NCBI RefSeq assembly: GCF_028372415.1
Contig: NC_092876.1
Coordinates: forward strand, 220,831,528-220,895,527
DNA: 64,000 nucleotides
Direction of reading: 5' to 3'
From: Notamacropus eugenii
Lineage: Eukaryota > Chordata > Mammalia > Diprotodontia > Macropodidae
The notes beneath the pieces are model-generated. The model was not told the origin of the DNA. It was given only the letters and a program-made list of their open reading frames with translations, and did no database searches. Numbering within the stretch: position 1 is the first letter of the stretch; every line of letters starts with the position of its first letter. Below are positions 19,114 through 39,880 of the stretch, piece after piece. The position numbers and the translations under genes are program-made.

Positions 19114-22100
19114 CAAACTAAGCCTTTCTCTCTCCCATACCTTTTTTCTCACTTCTCTGACTCCTTTCCCTTCAAACTTGCAGAGAATGCCCCATGTTGA
19201 GTAAAGAATCCTGCTGGCTCCTCTAGCTACCTGTTCCCCACAAAACTTCTCAAACAAGGGTTCTACAGCTTCTGCCTCTGCTTCCTTTATCCCTTCTTAT
19301 TCCCTAAACCTCTGCAAGTCTGAGTTTGCCCACCATTCCTCATAAACACTCTTAAAACCTACTGGTTACGTACTTATTTACTAATTCCACAGCCTTTTCC
19401 TTCATCATTCCTGTAAAATTCTCAGCCCATGTTCTCAACATTACACTTCTGAGGTGCCAAGTGCATTGTGGTATATAATAAAGAGAGAAGAGACTTGGAA
19501 TTAGAACATTCATGTTTGACTCCTGGCTCTGATAACTTTCTATTTGCTTAATATTTAGAAGCATCCTTATAAGGCAACCTGAGGAAAGGAGAAGTAATGA
19601 CTTCATTGTCAGTAATGGGAAATTGGGAAGACATGACTGGAGAGGTGATGATGTTAGGGTTGTTTTTGACATGTCACATATTAGTTGTTAATGAGATATA
19701 GAAGATGTAGCCACATACATAGTAGTGGTTGGAATTATGTGTTTAAATGGCAGCTTTTAAGGGGAAGAGCAGAAAAAAAAGGGCCCAGGACTGAGTCTTG
19801 TGGGATGTTGTATAGTTAATAGATACAATGAAAGAAGAATGGAAAGAGTGGGGCGAGAGGCATTAAGAGTAACACATTATTTCAGAGAAAACTGAGCTTA
19901 TGGAATATCACAGGGAAACCAGATGGTTAGTTGTTTGGAAGAGGTGAAATGGAGTAAACTAAAAAGAACACAATGGATCTGACCTGGAGGACATTCTCCA
20001 AGAGGAGTTTTACTAAAATGATAAGAATTGAAGCCACAGGTGCTTAAAGAAGGAAAATGAAAAAAGGTGGAACGATACTTGAGGTTTGGGGGTTGAGTGA
20101 AAGCTTTTTAAGACAGGGGAGACTTTTAGGGGATTATGATCATGCATCAGACCTTGTTCCAAGAATTTTCAAGAACTGTGCAGACAGTGCACGATGGGAT
20201 AGCCATCTGGGGGTCTTTGTTGATAAACTGTTATAAACGTTTCTAGTGTGAATAGCCACAAACATTTTCAGTGCTTTTTGTTGGTTGAGTAAACCGATGA
20301 ACATGAATGCAAAAGCAAAATTTGACGCCAAATCATAGAAGTTGCCATAAACACAGAAGTTCCCTAGTGAGGACACTGCCTGTGCCTGAATTTCATTTAA
20401 TTCTACTGCTACCATTTCTGAATTTTTCTGGTGACTGGCCAGACTAGGAATATGAGCAAAGACAAACTGGTCTGGTCTCAATCTATACAAACAGAGGTAA
20501 TGCAAGTAGACGAAAGAAATATTTAGGACTTTTGGTGGGTGTTTGGCCTCCCAAACTACCGAACGGAATATACTTACCCTTTTGCCACGAAGGTTTGCAA
20601 CCTTGGTGTATGCCTAAATCTACAGCTGCTCCTCAATTCCCAGATGGCAGCTATGGCTGGGAGTACTTTTTGCCATCTGCATTTAACAAGGAGTTTCTGA
20701 GCATTTCTTTCTCTCTCCAGGGAGATTATTGGAAATGGGGGGGAAAGTAATTTATAAGGTGGCTACATAGTATAAACAATTTTAGCCACTTTATGAGCTA
20801 GAACTTGTTCGCCTACACCTCCTTAGATTACCTGAAAATCTGTATAGTACTAACATGACTTCTTAACAGCTATTTTGTTAATGGATTAGTGAATTGAGCC
20901 AAATTCCACAACTATTGTCTTCTTCAGATATTATACTAGGTGCTATTATTGGCATTTTCATTATTGGATGAACATAGAGAACAAAGTATTAGATACTGTG
21001 CTTTGGATGAGATTTGAAACCTGGCTTCAAATTAATGGAAGAAAATATATAATGTCATTGGATTTTTGTTCAACTAAATTTCTGTCTGAGTTGTAGCCGT
21101 TTAATTACTCCTAAAATAACCAATATATACATGTAAACCAAACCCAGCTGGGGTTCACAGCATTATTAATGTGACTTAACAAGGAAATCCACATAACACT
21201 AGGGCGTGGGGACATGGAGAAGGAAGTTCCCAGTTAAAAATCAAATTTATACTCTCTGGAAATAATAAGAATGACATCCAACCTTGAAAATGAACATCCT
21301 TGCTTCCCTAGGGATTCCCAATTGGGGAGGTGTTATTAATTGCTATTTTTCCTTTGCTCATTTTTTATGAGTCATAATTTTTTTCTTAATTGTGTGTTGT
21401 TAAAGAAATATAATCTAATAATTAGTAGATACAATCCTTAATATGTCATCCTTTCTTTTGGGGATGGTTCTGCTGGGGCAGATTCTCGAGGTAGCTTATC
21501 CATTTACAAAATTATGCACTTGCCATCCTTGCTCATTTTCAAGTTCTCTGTTTATAAAACCATTAAGAAGGTGTGAAATGTGGCCAAACTTCTCAATGTA
21601 TGGAAAACATTTGAAGATGGACTGAATTTCCTAAATATGAGACAATTTGGCACTAAGATGATCACTTTGAAATGCCCACTAGGTATCTTGCATCTGTTTG
21701 TCTGTACCATGTTCCTTTTGTCTCCATCTCTGTGGTCACCAGTATTGTGAAGGGTTTCCCTTTGCTTTCCAAGTTATTGCTTTGCTCTCCTTTGTTTTTA
21801 GTTCTATAAATGAATCATAGAACTGGAAGGAACAAACAGCCCATTAAAGTTCATCCTTTACTCAGTAGAGTACAACCAATACTTGCTTCAGATGCTATTG
21901 TCACCCATATTATAGGTTATCTAATCTTAAAAAATAGATCATTAGCAGTTTCTTCTCTCTCAAAGCATTTTTTTTATATTATGATTTTGCATACTTTTTA
22001 AGATGTCTCTTAAGTCTTCAAATTGATAGTAATTAAGTTGTGAAGATTAGCCAGAGTGTATCACTAAAATGCAGTTCTTTGAATCCTATGAATGAAGGTT

Positions 22101-22184
22101 ATTATTGTTTATTTGATGATTTTTTTAATGCTGTGAAAGAAGTAAACAAAATTGAAAATGCTGACCTTGATCTTTCATTTACAG

Positions 22185-22247
22185 GCAGTAGAAGAAGAAG
22201 ATAAGATGACACCTGAACAGCTGGCAATAAAGAATGTTGGCAAGCAG
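22185..22247 (+). CDS. PSMD14: PSMD14 exon (residues ~258-278)
   Basis: The acceptor CATTTACAG is followed by 21 codons, AVEEEDKMTPEQLAIKNVG then KQ, and the donor GTGAGA. It forms part of the C-terminal helical region. The longer open frame running past 22247 reads into the intron and is not coding. Confidence 0.96.
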
Positions 22248-22264
22248 GTGAGATGTACCACATT

Positions 22265-22745
22265 ATACAGTAGCAGGCTTTGTGGATTGTCCAACTACAT
22301 TTTGGGCTCTGTGTGGGGAACATTCTTTGCCTCTTTCTGTCCATTGCTTTATTTTTCTTTCACCTACGTTCATAACCTTGTCAACTTTGTTTCCTATGCT
22401 CCATCTATCCTGCTTCAAACTAGTGTAAATGCTTTTCTCCTTCCTGACCCCAGTCCAGTTCAACCAACACTGTGCTTCCTGTTAAATTCCTCCTGAGCCT
22501 TTAAAGCCCAATTTAAATCTCTTCTGTGGAGATGTTCTTAATTCCCTTAGCTGGTAAGGACCTCTTCTCCCTTGGCCATCAAATGCAACCTTTTTTTTCT
22601 AAGTTTTTAATACACTTATATTTTATTGTAGTTCTCTCCTTACTAGATTTTAATCTCCCTGTGGGCAGAGATTGTATCCTATCTAATCTTCTTCCCCCAA
22701 GCCACTACACACAATAGGTACTTGATAAATGTTTGTTGGATTGAG
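22265..22745 (+). repeat. L2-type LINE fragment (3' region)
   Basis: A C/T-rich text with TTAAATTCCTCCTGAGCC, AAAGCCCAATTTAAATCTC, CCCTGTGGGCAGAGATTGTA and finally ATAGGTACTTGATAAATG, in the order seen in L2 3' ends. The ORFs predicted across it on both strands are incidental. Confidence 0.65.
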
Positions 22746-23311
22746 GAAGTTATTTTTCAGGGACATTCAGTGCTATTTCTGTATTTCTCATCTCTTGGAA
22801 AGTTAAATACCAGGTGATGCACTTAACCTTTAAGACAGTGGTTTTGTTTAAATTAGTTAATAAACAATACATTTTTCAAGTGTTAAAAGAAATTTTGGTT
22901 CTAAATTAATTATCCAGGTTGTTTTTTAAACATCTGTTGAGTAGATATTTGTGTGGCAACTGAAATAAAATCACACGCATACAGATTAAATGGTTACTTG
23001 TGCTCTGTGACCCCCAAACAGGGGTGGGGGTGGAAGTAAGGATTGAGATATTTAAAAATATATAATTGTGTTCAGAAGTAGAGAGTCTTGGGTTTTACCT
23101 AGGGGATATAGACGTTTTATTCCCCATCATTGGGACAAGGGAAGAATAAAAATCTCACCTGTTAGGAGACTTTCCAGATTAATGAGCCTGTTTTTTAAAG
23201 AACATTGATTACTTTTTTTTTTCCCATTCCATGGAACATGGTTATCATATTGCTGATGTTGGCAGAATCCCGCTATTTCAGATGCAAGACACTAAGCTGT
23301 CTTTGCTTTCA

Positions 23312-23416
23312 GCCATCCTACCATATGCTGTGATCCCATCACATCTCACAAGCTATGTAGGTTCGGGCCAGGACCATGCTTGGATGGGAAATCTCTAAGA
23401 AACACCCAGCTGCCAC
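23312..23416 (+). pseudogene. 5S rRNA-like sequence (pseudogene or 5S-headed SINE)
   Basis: The order GCCATCCTACCA, GATCCCATCACATCTCACAA, GCTATGTAGG, TTCGGGCCAGGACCATGC and TTGGATGGGAAATCTC follows vertebrate 5S rRNA from near its start to near its end. It includes recognisable A-box and C-box regions of the internal promoter. Roughly a quarter to a third of positions differ by eye. It may be a simple retropseudogene or the head of a 5S-derived SINE; the sequence after 23416 does not decide it. Confidence 0.7.
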
Positions 23417-25044
23417 AAGAATGTAGTGTAGATGACTGAGGAGAGGATGTTACCAGTTTAGTCAGTTATCCCAGGAAAACATTAAGGCCAAAGTTCATCT
23501 TTAAATGTAATAAATGAAGATCCCATTATGCATTCAATATTCTTTTATCCTGAAAAAATGAGTGGGAAAAATAATCAAAAAAGCTTTTCTTATGTATGCC
23601 TCCTATTGTCTGTATATTTTGGTCATATGTAGTATTGTCTTTGCTACATATGTGTTATGTAATTTTGTTTTTAAGTTTTTGGTATACCTCAAATATACTA
23701 ATTTTTGTGGGGTTAGGATTTCTTATTTTCAGCTTGTAGATAATTTTCCATAGTACTCAATTATTTTTCTACAGGATATAAAGTTCTTTTAGTATTTGAG
23801 GGCATTTTTTACTTTACATTGTTTTCGCTAATAAAATACATTGTAACTTCTTCGTACTTGATACATTAACGTTGGGTTTTCTTTTCCATTTAGTGGGAAA
23901 AGGAAGTAGCTAATTAAAATAAGTGACATGAGAAAAATTGGCACTTTTTACTCTCATAAGGATCATCCAGAAGATCTTAGTATTTCAATGTTGGCCTGTT
24001 CTCCATGAGGCAAAAAACAAAAAACAAAAAAAAAACACACACCCAAACTTTTATTCTGTTTCTTTTGCAAGTCTGTCTTTCTGCTCCACTTTTTATGCTT
24101 TAATTTTCTCCAAAGTTATTGAACAAAATACAGTATTTGTGATTTATCCATTTGAAATTGCTGGTTACGTTTTGTGAGAATTCAGTGGTACGGATAACCT
24201 CAGGGTCTTGAACAAACAACTTATGAAGGATAGCCAAATAATTATTCCACCGAATGAGCAACTGTATATAAAGTTGAGAGTCTTGGGTATTACTGCAACA
24301 CCTATTAGTATTGTTTTAATTAAAGATTTGTTTACTGTATCCATTACACACTAGAGCTTTACATTTCAGACCTTTTTATATTCAATTGCAAACTGCATTT
24401 GAGCAGAAACATTAATGGTTTTTCCCCAAATTCTCTTAGCCGTTATAATGTAAAAAGAAAAATTCTCCCATCCTAGTTTAATAAATTTTTTCTAGCAACA
24501 AAATTTATCCAAATGGCCTTATCAACGCTTCTTATATATGAAATTGCTTTAAATTAGCATTTACATTCTCTCAACTTCAATAAATTTCAGCACAGAAATT
24601 CCCTTTTTTCATATTAGTCAAAATAAGTCATATTGAGCAATGTTTATTAAAATGATGCTGGATTTCATTGATCCTTTCTTTAGGCATATCTCTTTTGTAT
24701 ATTATTGTTAGACGATTCACTCTACATGTGTATAACAGAAGAAAAGTTGTTTTCCCCCAAATGAACAAAGAATGTATAGAATTTGTTATTGTACATTTCA
24801 AAACAGAATTCTGGAGGAGTGTAATAACACTTATGATACAAACTAATTTGCTATCTTGGAAATTGAATTAAACATAATAAATAGTATGAGTTGAAGTTGC
24901 AGGTTTTAAGAAATTGTACATGTAGCACAGTTTATCTCAGTTTTTCCATTTGCATTATTACTTATTACTGAAATGTAAATGTACCAAAATAATTCTCCTT
25001 TTGTCTCTTGTTAATATCATTTCTTTCTTTTGTTTTACGTTTAG

Positions 25045-25143
<99 letters not shown>

Positions 25144-25475
25144 AAAACAGCAGAAAACCATTAGTGATACTTTCAATGTATATTCGTCTATTGTTTCTAA
25201 CGCTCACAATCAGTCGACTGCCGAAGGTGTATTTGGTTAAATGGAAGACATCTGGCATCATTTGCAGTCCAAGAGCAGCACTGTAACACCTTTGGGTCTC
25301 TGTTGTGCAATTACTTCTGTTTCTTTAGGTCAGGATCTTTGCAGATTCCAAAGTAGTACAAGAATACATCAAAGTGGATAAATTTTATTAAGTTACCATT
25401 TAATATTTGAAGAAATCAGTAGTACATATATATTTTGATTGTTGCTACATAATAAAAATACATTTACAATCTATC
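25144..25475 (+). other. PSMD14: PSMD14 3' UTR
   Basis: The untranslated region runs from the TAA to shortly after an AATAAA hexamer at 25451-25456. A GT/T-rich stretch (GAGGTCTTTTTGG) follows at about 25486, as expected downstream of cleavage. The 3' end at about 25475 is an estimate. Confidence 0.7.
25451..25456 (+). terminator. Poly(A) signal AATAAA of PSMD14
   Basis: It is the first canonical AATAAA after the stop codon, about 308 nt downstream, with a T/G-rich downstream element. Confidence 0.75.
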
Positions 25476-26184
25476 TAGTCTCCTGAGGTCTTTTTGGCAC
25501 TGAGTGGAATTGACAGTATTACATTTGACAACACTCTAGGAAGCTCATACAGATGAGATGTGTTTTCCTTTACATTTTGAAACTCTTATAACACATAAAA
25601 CATCAGTGTGATAACAAAACTTCACAAATGAAAAATGGTTGCCATTAGTTTGCAGCTCTCACATGCAACCCAGAAAAAGAATGTACATTAACATTTTGTT
25701 CAAGGCATTCAAGAACAGGTGAAATTCCATGTTGAAGATTTTATTAATGTAGCATAATATATTACGCTTTCAGGACTTAGATGAAATAAATGTTATGAAG
25801 GGGAAGAGAATTGAGTTTTCAGGTTCTTGGTTTTTTTAGCACTGAGGACTTAAAATGACACTTTTGAGTACAGAGAGGCTCCTACAGAATTGACCCCTAT
25901 AAATTCTTTAAGATTCTCAGGTTGGGCACTTGCAGATAAAATCCTACTGCCTTCCAAGCATTAAACAAAAGTAGAGTGTTACTGAAATACTGCCCTCCCT
26001 CTAAAATCAGCTTCCAAGGTGAGATGGCGATCATTATCATTTAAGCATTTTGTTCATCATTGTGTGTGTAGCACTGTACTGAATACCAAAAGTCTTTTGG
26101 TAAATTGCTTAACCACTTAGAGCCACAGTTTTTTTCATCTGTCAAATGGGATAATACTTGTACTAACTTGAATGTATAGAAGAG

Positions 26185-26300
26185 TGACTTTGGAGTCAGG
26201 AAGACCTGCATTCAAATCCTACCTCTTGTGTATCCTTGCTGTGACATCAGGCAAGTCATTTAACCTCTAAATATCCCAATTATCTCTAAAGCTATTAATT
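26185..26300 (+). repeat. MIR-type SINE fragment
   Basis: It carries GACTTTGGAGTCAGGAAGAC, TTCAAATCCTACCTCTTG and GACATCAGGCAAGTCATTTA, the MIR core order. Confidence 0.75.
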
Positions 26301-27039
26301 AGTCAACTTGGCAAAACAGATTGGTGGAGAGAGTTTTCCAAACTGGGAGCTCCTTGATTGGAAAAAATTCTAGTCTGGACAAAACGAACAAAAGAAAAAG
26401 CCCTATCTTGCCAGAGGTTTGTAACAAATGCTTTTGTAAAATCATGAAGCATTATGTAAATAGGAACTCGCATAGAGCTTGGCAAAAATGGTACTTAAAT
26501 AGCTCATGTTAAAATGTCTAGGCAAATATTGAACTATCCCTTCCCAAAAAGTTACTGGTAAGGATACCAAGCTCATATAATCCTAGTAAGCCTGACAAGA
26601 CAGTTTCTTGGATGAGTGTTTTCTAGTGTTTCAGAAAAGTTTGTTATCATTTTTGAAGTTTAAATTTAAATAGAGAAGTTTCGTGAATGAAGCTTTAGGC
26701 TAAAATTAGTAATTTAAGCTTTTCTGTAGACCTTTAGATAGCCACGTATATAATCCAGAATTTAAGTGAAAACCAACTCAATTTCAAATGTGTCTAAATG
26801 ACATTTTTTTGTAGTCTCTGCATACTTTTGCTTTTGCCTTGACTTACTCTACTTTCCCAAAGATAATAGAAGATAAACCATTGATATTTGGTTTATGGAG
26901 TGGATTGATTGGAATGCTGTCATGTAACCTACCTCCTGTTAGAAACCATGGGGAAATTGAGAGAGTATCAACATGGTTTGGTCATAAAGGGGTGGATATG
27001 TTCACACTGAGTGCCTGAATTGAGATAAGAACCTAAAGT

Positions 27040-27246
27040 AGCACTGAATGTGGAATCAGGAGACACCTTGGTTCCTGCCCCCCTACCTAGTGTAATTTGG
27101 ACAAGTGCCTTAACCTTTGAACCTCGTATCTTCATCTGTAAAATCAGAATAATACCTGTGGGATTTATTTCACGGGATCCAGTGAGATTACATTATTATG
27201 TAAAGCACTTTGTAAACCATAAAAGTGTTACTTTAAATGTCAGCTA
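27040..27246 (+). repeat. MIR-type SINE
   Basis: GTGGAATCAGGAGACACC, TTTGGACAAGTGCCTTAACC, TTCATCTGTAAAATCAGAAT and GTAAAGCACTTTGTAAACC appear in order, as in near-full-length MIR copies. Confidence 0.8.
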
Positions 27247-28194
27247 TTACGGGAATCTAACAGGGAGCAGGTATATAGCACTCATATAAACTGTATCAGG
27301 AAAAAATGGCTCTTTTGCTTTACGTAGATAGAATAAACCTGAATGTAAAGAATATTCTATTCTAGTATGTGTATTTTAAAACACCTTTTTTTTTTTCCTC
27401 AGATAAAGGTACGGTAGATTATAAAACGGTCCAGTGAGGTTTTTTGTTTTGTTTTTTTCTTAATGGATTCAAGTTGGGAATACAAATAACTTTAAACTGA
27501 ATCCCTTTTTTAAGACTGTTAATTATTAAATTTAATTTTTAATTTACAAACCTCTCAATTTAATCTTTAGGGGGTCCAAGAAGTTTGAAAAACCTTTTTC
27601 CAATCGTCCTGGCTTTTATATTTCCCTATTTCTTTTAGCCACTCAGCAATTCTCTGACCCTCACCCCCAACCCTCACTCCCCAGACAAACTGTTCCCTAA
27701 CAGACCCTTGCTAAAATCACGTAAAATCAAAATTGCTGTTTTCCTAGTAGACAGTTTTGAATTCAGGTTCCTCAAACTCTAGTTCAAAGCACTTTCCCTC
27801 CTGAAGCTTCTGCCAAATTAAAGAGGCCTTCTGACAAATATCTGTTCCAGTAATGCAAAGAAGATTCATCTGACAGAATAAACTACAGTGTATATACACC
27901 TTTCTTACCCAAAAGAAAACACTACCTCCAGTCTCTTGATTTTTCTTATTGTATATAGTTCTTGGATAAATCTTTAATCAGAGAATCAAATTTGGTGCTG
28001 GTAACTACAGAGAACCGAGCAAATTTCTCTCTATCCATTTAATTAAGACAGATTCAGCAGTGCCGAGTGCTCCTTCCCCAGCCTCGCACCTCACCCAGAT
28101 TTCTCCTTTAGCCTTCCAAATCAAATACCAGCACCAACCTCTGGAGAATGTTCAAAGAGGAGTACAGAGAAGGGTCATTTCTGTGTTAAGAATC

Positions 28195-28330
28195 TGAAGA
28201 AACCTTAGTTACCTAGTCCAGTCTAGTCTTCTACAGATAAAAGAGGCCTAGATATGGCCTAGGTAAAGGAGAACTGAGATATTAACTTGGAGCTGTCAGA
28301 CTTCCAAATCCAAAATTCTTTCTACCTGTA
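28195..28330 (+). repeat. MIR-like SINE fragment
   Basis: TTACCTAGTCCAGTCTAG, CTACAGATAAAAGAGGCC and CAGACTTCCAAATCCAAA recall the MIR-type pattern but are degenerate. Confidence 0.5.
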
Positions 28331-28979
28331 TATTTACAGCTTTAGTTCTCTGTGGCTTTCTCTCTCTCCCTCCCTTCCCAGGATGTGTTTTCCAAAAGAG
28401 GCAGGCAAGGGAGTCAGGAGTCTAAAAGGCCTGTGGAAAACAAAGTAGGGGACACAACATCCTTTCTCTTACTAGAGTTAAATCCCAAAGATCTCAGACA
28501 AGGGTACTGGCATGAAACAAGCCAGATCAGATGCTTCATTTTTACTTCTTGGAGGGAAAGCTTTGCTGCATTTTTCCCCTTCTAGAAAATTCTCTCTCCC
28601 TGTAACTGGGTAGCCTTGGAATGCATGAGCAGACCTCCAGTGTGTTTGCCTCTCCCCACTCCTCATCCCCCTTTGCTTGCAATCCAAGGCCCCAGTTGGT
28701 AGTCTTTGAGCCTGTGGCCCTACCCATTACATACTTAACCCGTGGCGCAAAATATTGTGGGTTGACCACCTTAGGAAGACTTTAGATTTTAACCACTGTG
28801 CCCAGAGCTCTTAAAGTTAAGGAGCCTGGTTGACCAACCCCTCCCCTTATATCTACCATTCCAATGCTACAACTCTGGTCTCCCAGTTATGGCTGATGCT
28901 GGCTACCAAGGAGGTGTTGCTCCTGCAGAGATGAGCTCGCCCTGACTACAGAACAGGAGTTCTGGGGAGACAGCTTGGC

Positions 28980-29530
28980 TGAGCTATCGTCTCCCTCCCA
29001 GAAACACTGGCAGGCAAGAAGCGAGTACCCCCTCCCAACACACCGCCAGGAGCACTTCTAGGCGCTGTTTCGTTACCCATTCCCGGCCTAGCTTCCCTCC
29101 CTCTGCCCAGGTGGGTGACTCCTCCTCTCAGGCTGAGTGCAGGGGGGAAGCCCGCTCTATCTCAGCCACCCCGCAGCAGTCGCTGCGGGCTGCAGAACAA
29201 TGAGGCGGAGAGAAGAGAGAAGGATAAAGGGTGGGAGGTGCGCGCACGTCAGTTCGAGCGCACTTTGCGCTGGCTCCCAGAGCACTGGCGCACCTGCTGG
29301 TGGACAGAGCTGAGCGTCTTTCCGAGGGAGAGTTCACAAACCTGTCGGGACTGAACCTCGATGTTCAGGTTACGGCTCCTCCTCTCCTTCCTCACCCACC
29401 GCACACAGCCTGGAGAAGAAAACGGCAGGAGGGCGGGGTTGAGGGTGCACCGTACAGTGGAGACGCAGGATTGATTAAATTCTCTCCCGCTATGACCGCT
29501 TCCCCGAGCCAGAGAGCGCTGGGCGTCTTT
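28980..29530. promoter_or_regulatory. CpG-rich block upstream of TBR1
   Basis: In an otherwise AT-rich window this stretch is GC-rich and dense in CG dinucleotides, for example GTGCGCGCACGTCAGTTCGA near 29238 and GAGCGCTGGGCGTC near 29514. It lies 1.4-1.9 kb upstream of the TBR1 start codon, which fits a CpG island at a developmental gene. It could be an alternative or divergent promoter. The short ORFs it creates on both strands show no recognisable protein. Confidence 0.55.
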
Positions 29531-30589
29531 TATCTAGCTATGACAATGATTTGGGAATAATCTTATTCCCCGTATATACCAAGGTCGCTTCAGGCCTTAT
29601 TCTTATTATTCTTCAAAACCCCCTTTAAATTAGGGATTTCTTCCCCCTCCCTTTTAAAAATCAGACACAGGTTAATTTTCTCTCTAGATCTAATCTATTC
29701 CCCCGCCCCTCCTTAGTAATGATCAGAGTTTTGACTACTTCCATTTTGTGTCTACCAAGACCACTGCTTCTGACAATTGTATTTACAAAGGGAACAATCC
29801 CCTTTCCCTAGCGTTGCTTCTGATCTAGTGGCCACGCCAGGGGACCTCCCATGGCCAGAAATGCGGAAGCCTGAACATCACATCAGTTAGATGCTCCTCA
29901 GATCATCTGCATTCAAGCACAGAGATAAAATATTTATTTGCTTAAGAACCCGCAAACATCACTGCAAATACATTAAGGCATTTCCAGCTCAACAGCTTAT
30001 TATTATTTCAAAACCTAAAAATGAGATCATATATTGTCACTGTATCTGTAGTCAACCCGAAGTGGGTGGGTTGGTTACTGCTGTTGCCCACTCTGTCCCC
30101 TCCCACATCACACTCATTCTCCCTACCACGACCACTCCAAGCAGCGGCTAATTCTTGAAAAGAAAGTGGGGGGGGGGGGATATAGTGAAGGGGGAGGTAT
30201 AAGACACACATGACCCATTCACAAAGGGCTAACTCAGGTATTGTGTACTTTTGTATTAGCTGGAAAAGACAAATTCTGGAACTTTTACAGGGTTAGTTGA
30301 GGCCACCGGCTCGTGGTTTGTATACTTTGCACTTTGAAAATGGTTACATTCAACTGAATATTTGGCTCATTCAAAACTGAAAAGTCTCCCAACATCGAAT
30401 CCCCTCCCCCGTCCCTCCACCCAAAAGAAGGGAGGGGGTTGGAAAATGTTTAGTAAATGCAAGTCTTTTTGAATTTTCCTAACGCAGTGGTCACAAAGCT
30501 TAAAGGTGACACAACAATGATCACGTAGAAGCAACACACACACTCCTCCCCCCCCCCCCCCACTGCCCACAATAAAATCATCTCCTTCA
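29531..30589. other. TBR1 upstream flank
   Basis: Unique sequence without recognised repeats apart from a G-run near 30169-30178 and a C-run near 30548-30561. No gene is seen. Confidence 0.5.
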
Positions 30590-34804
<4,215 letters not shown>

Positions 34805-34866
34805 ATTACGCAATTGAAAATAGATCACAACCCCTTCGCGAAGGGTTTTCGGGATAACTATGACAC
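34805..34866 (+). CDS. TBR1: TBR1 exon 5: end of the T-box (residues ~377-397)
   Basis: It encodes ITQLKIDHNPFAKGFRDNYD, the C-terminal helix of the T-box that enters the minor groove. The donor is GTAAGT, and two bases of the last codon are completed by exon 6. Confidence 0.96.
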
Positions 34867-39125
<4,259 letters not shown>

Positions 39126-39305
39126 ACTTGCCACCCGGCAGCACCGCCTAGGCCCCGCTACAGCCCCAAGGCTCCCTTTCATCTCCCCCAAGGCCAGACC
39201 CCGACACAACTTTCTTCTTCCCTTTCCTCTTCCACTCACTACCACTCCACCGTCCGCATCTCGTTCATTTTCTTTGGGCCCTACCCACCACTGCTGTCTT
39301 CAGTG

Positions 39306-39311
39306 AATAAA
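39306..39311 (+). terminator. Possible proximal poly(A) signal of TBR1
   Basis: AATAAA about 180 nt after the stop, followed by a GTGTGTTTTT stretch at about 39325. It could end a short-UTR isoform that lacks the AU-rich element. Confidence 0.45.
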
Positions 39312-39860
39312 TGCAGGTCTCCGAGTGTGTTTTTAACCTTTTTTTCTTCCCACAGCAACCTCCACAGTTAGCGCATTAATCTTCAACTTTAGTTATAAAC
39401 CTTTGCCCCTTTAAATGTCCCTGTCTTTCCTCCTTTCCAAGAAATTGTTCTTATCTGTCTCCACCCTGCCTTCTCTTCTCTCTACTCCCCTTCTTTGGCC
39501 CACTACTTTTTTCCCCACTCCATTTACTTGTAATGAAATCCTTCACCTTTGGGAGATCTGGACAGTCCTTGGTTTTGCCAGGCAAAAGCCAAGCAAGTGC
39601 TATAGGAATGCAGCAATTCCAATCCTTTCCACACCTTTCCCCACCCTTACCCTCATTAATAAGTAGGACGCCTGACTCTAGAACCTGGAGCCCATACAGC
39701 ACCTCCTTCCTTATCCATGAATGGATGGATGGATGGTAGGGATGTTAATAACCTTAGTGGAACAAAGCCTGTGAAATGTCTGTACATAGTGTTAATTTAT
39801 TGTAACGAATGGCTAGTTTTTATTCTTATTGTGAAGGCACAAAACCAGTTCATGCTTAAC

Positions 39861-39880
39861 TTTATTTATTTATTTATTTT
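39861..39880 (+). promoter_or_regulatory. AU-rich element in TBR1 3' UTR
   Basis: TTTATTTATTTATTTATTTT contains overlapping ATTTA pentamers and the TTATTTATT nonamer, the pattern of class II AREs that control mRNA decay. Confidence 0.7.

Larger units (their letters stand above)
22248..25044 (+). other. Last PSMD14 intron
   Basis: Donor GTGAGA at 22248, acceptor CGTTTAG ending at 25044. It contains an L2 fragment (22265-22745) and a 5S rRNA-like sequence (23312-23416). The remainder is AT-rich; an A-rich simple tract lies at 24008-24042. Confidence 0.75.
25476..28980. other. PSMD14-TBR1 intergenic region, proximal part
   Basis: No coding exon is seen. It contains MIR-type fragments at 26185-26300, 27040-27246 and 28195-28330, with AT-rich sequence between. 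Short ORFs around 28350-28770 overlap on both strands and look incidental. Confidence 0.65.
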
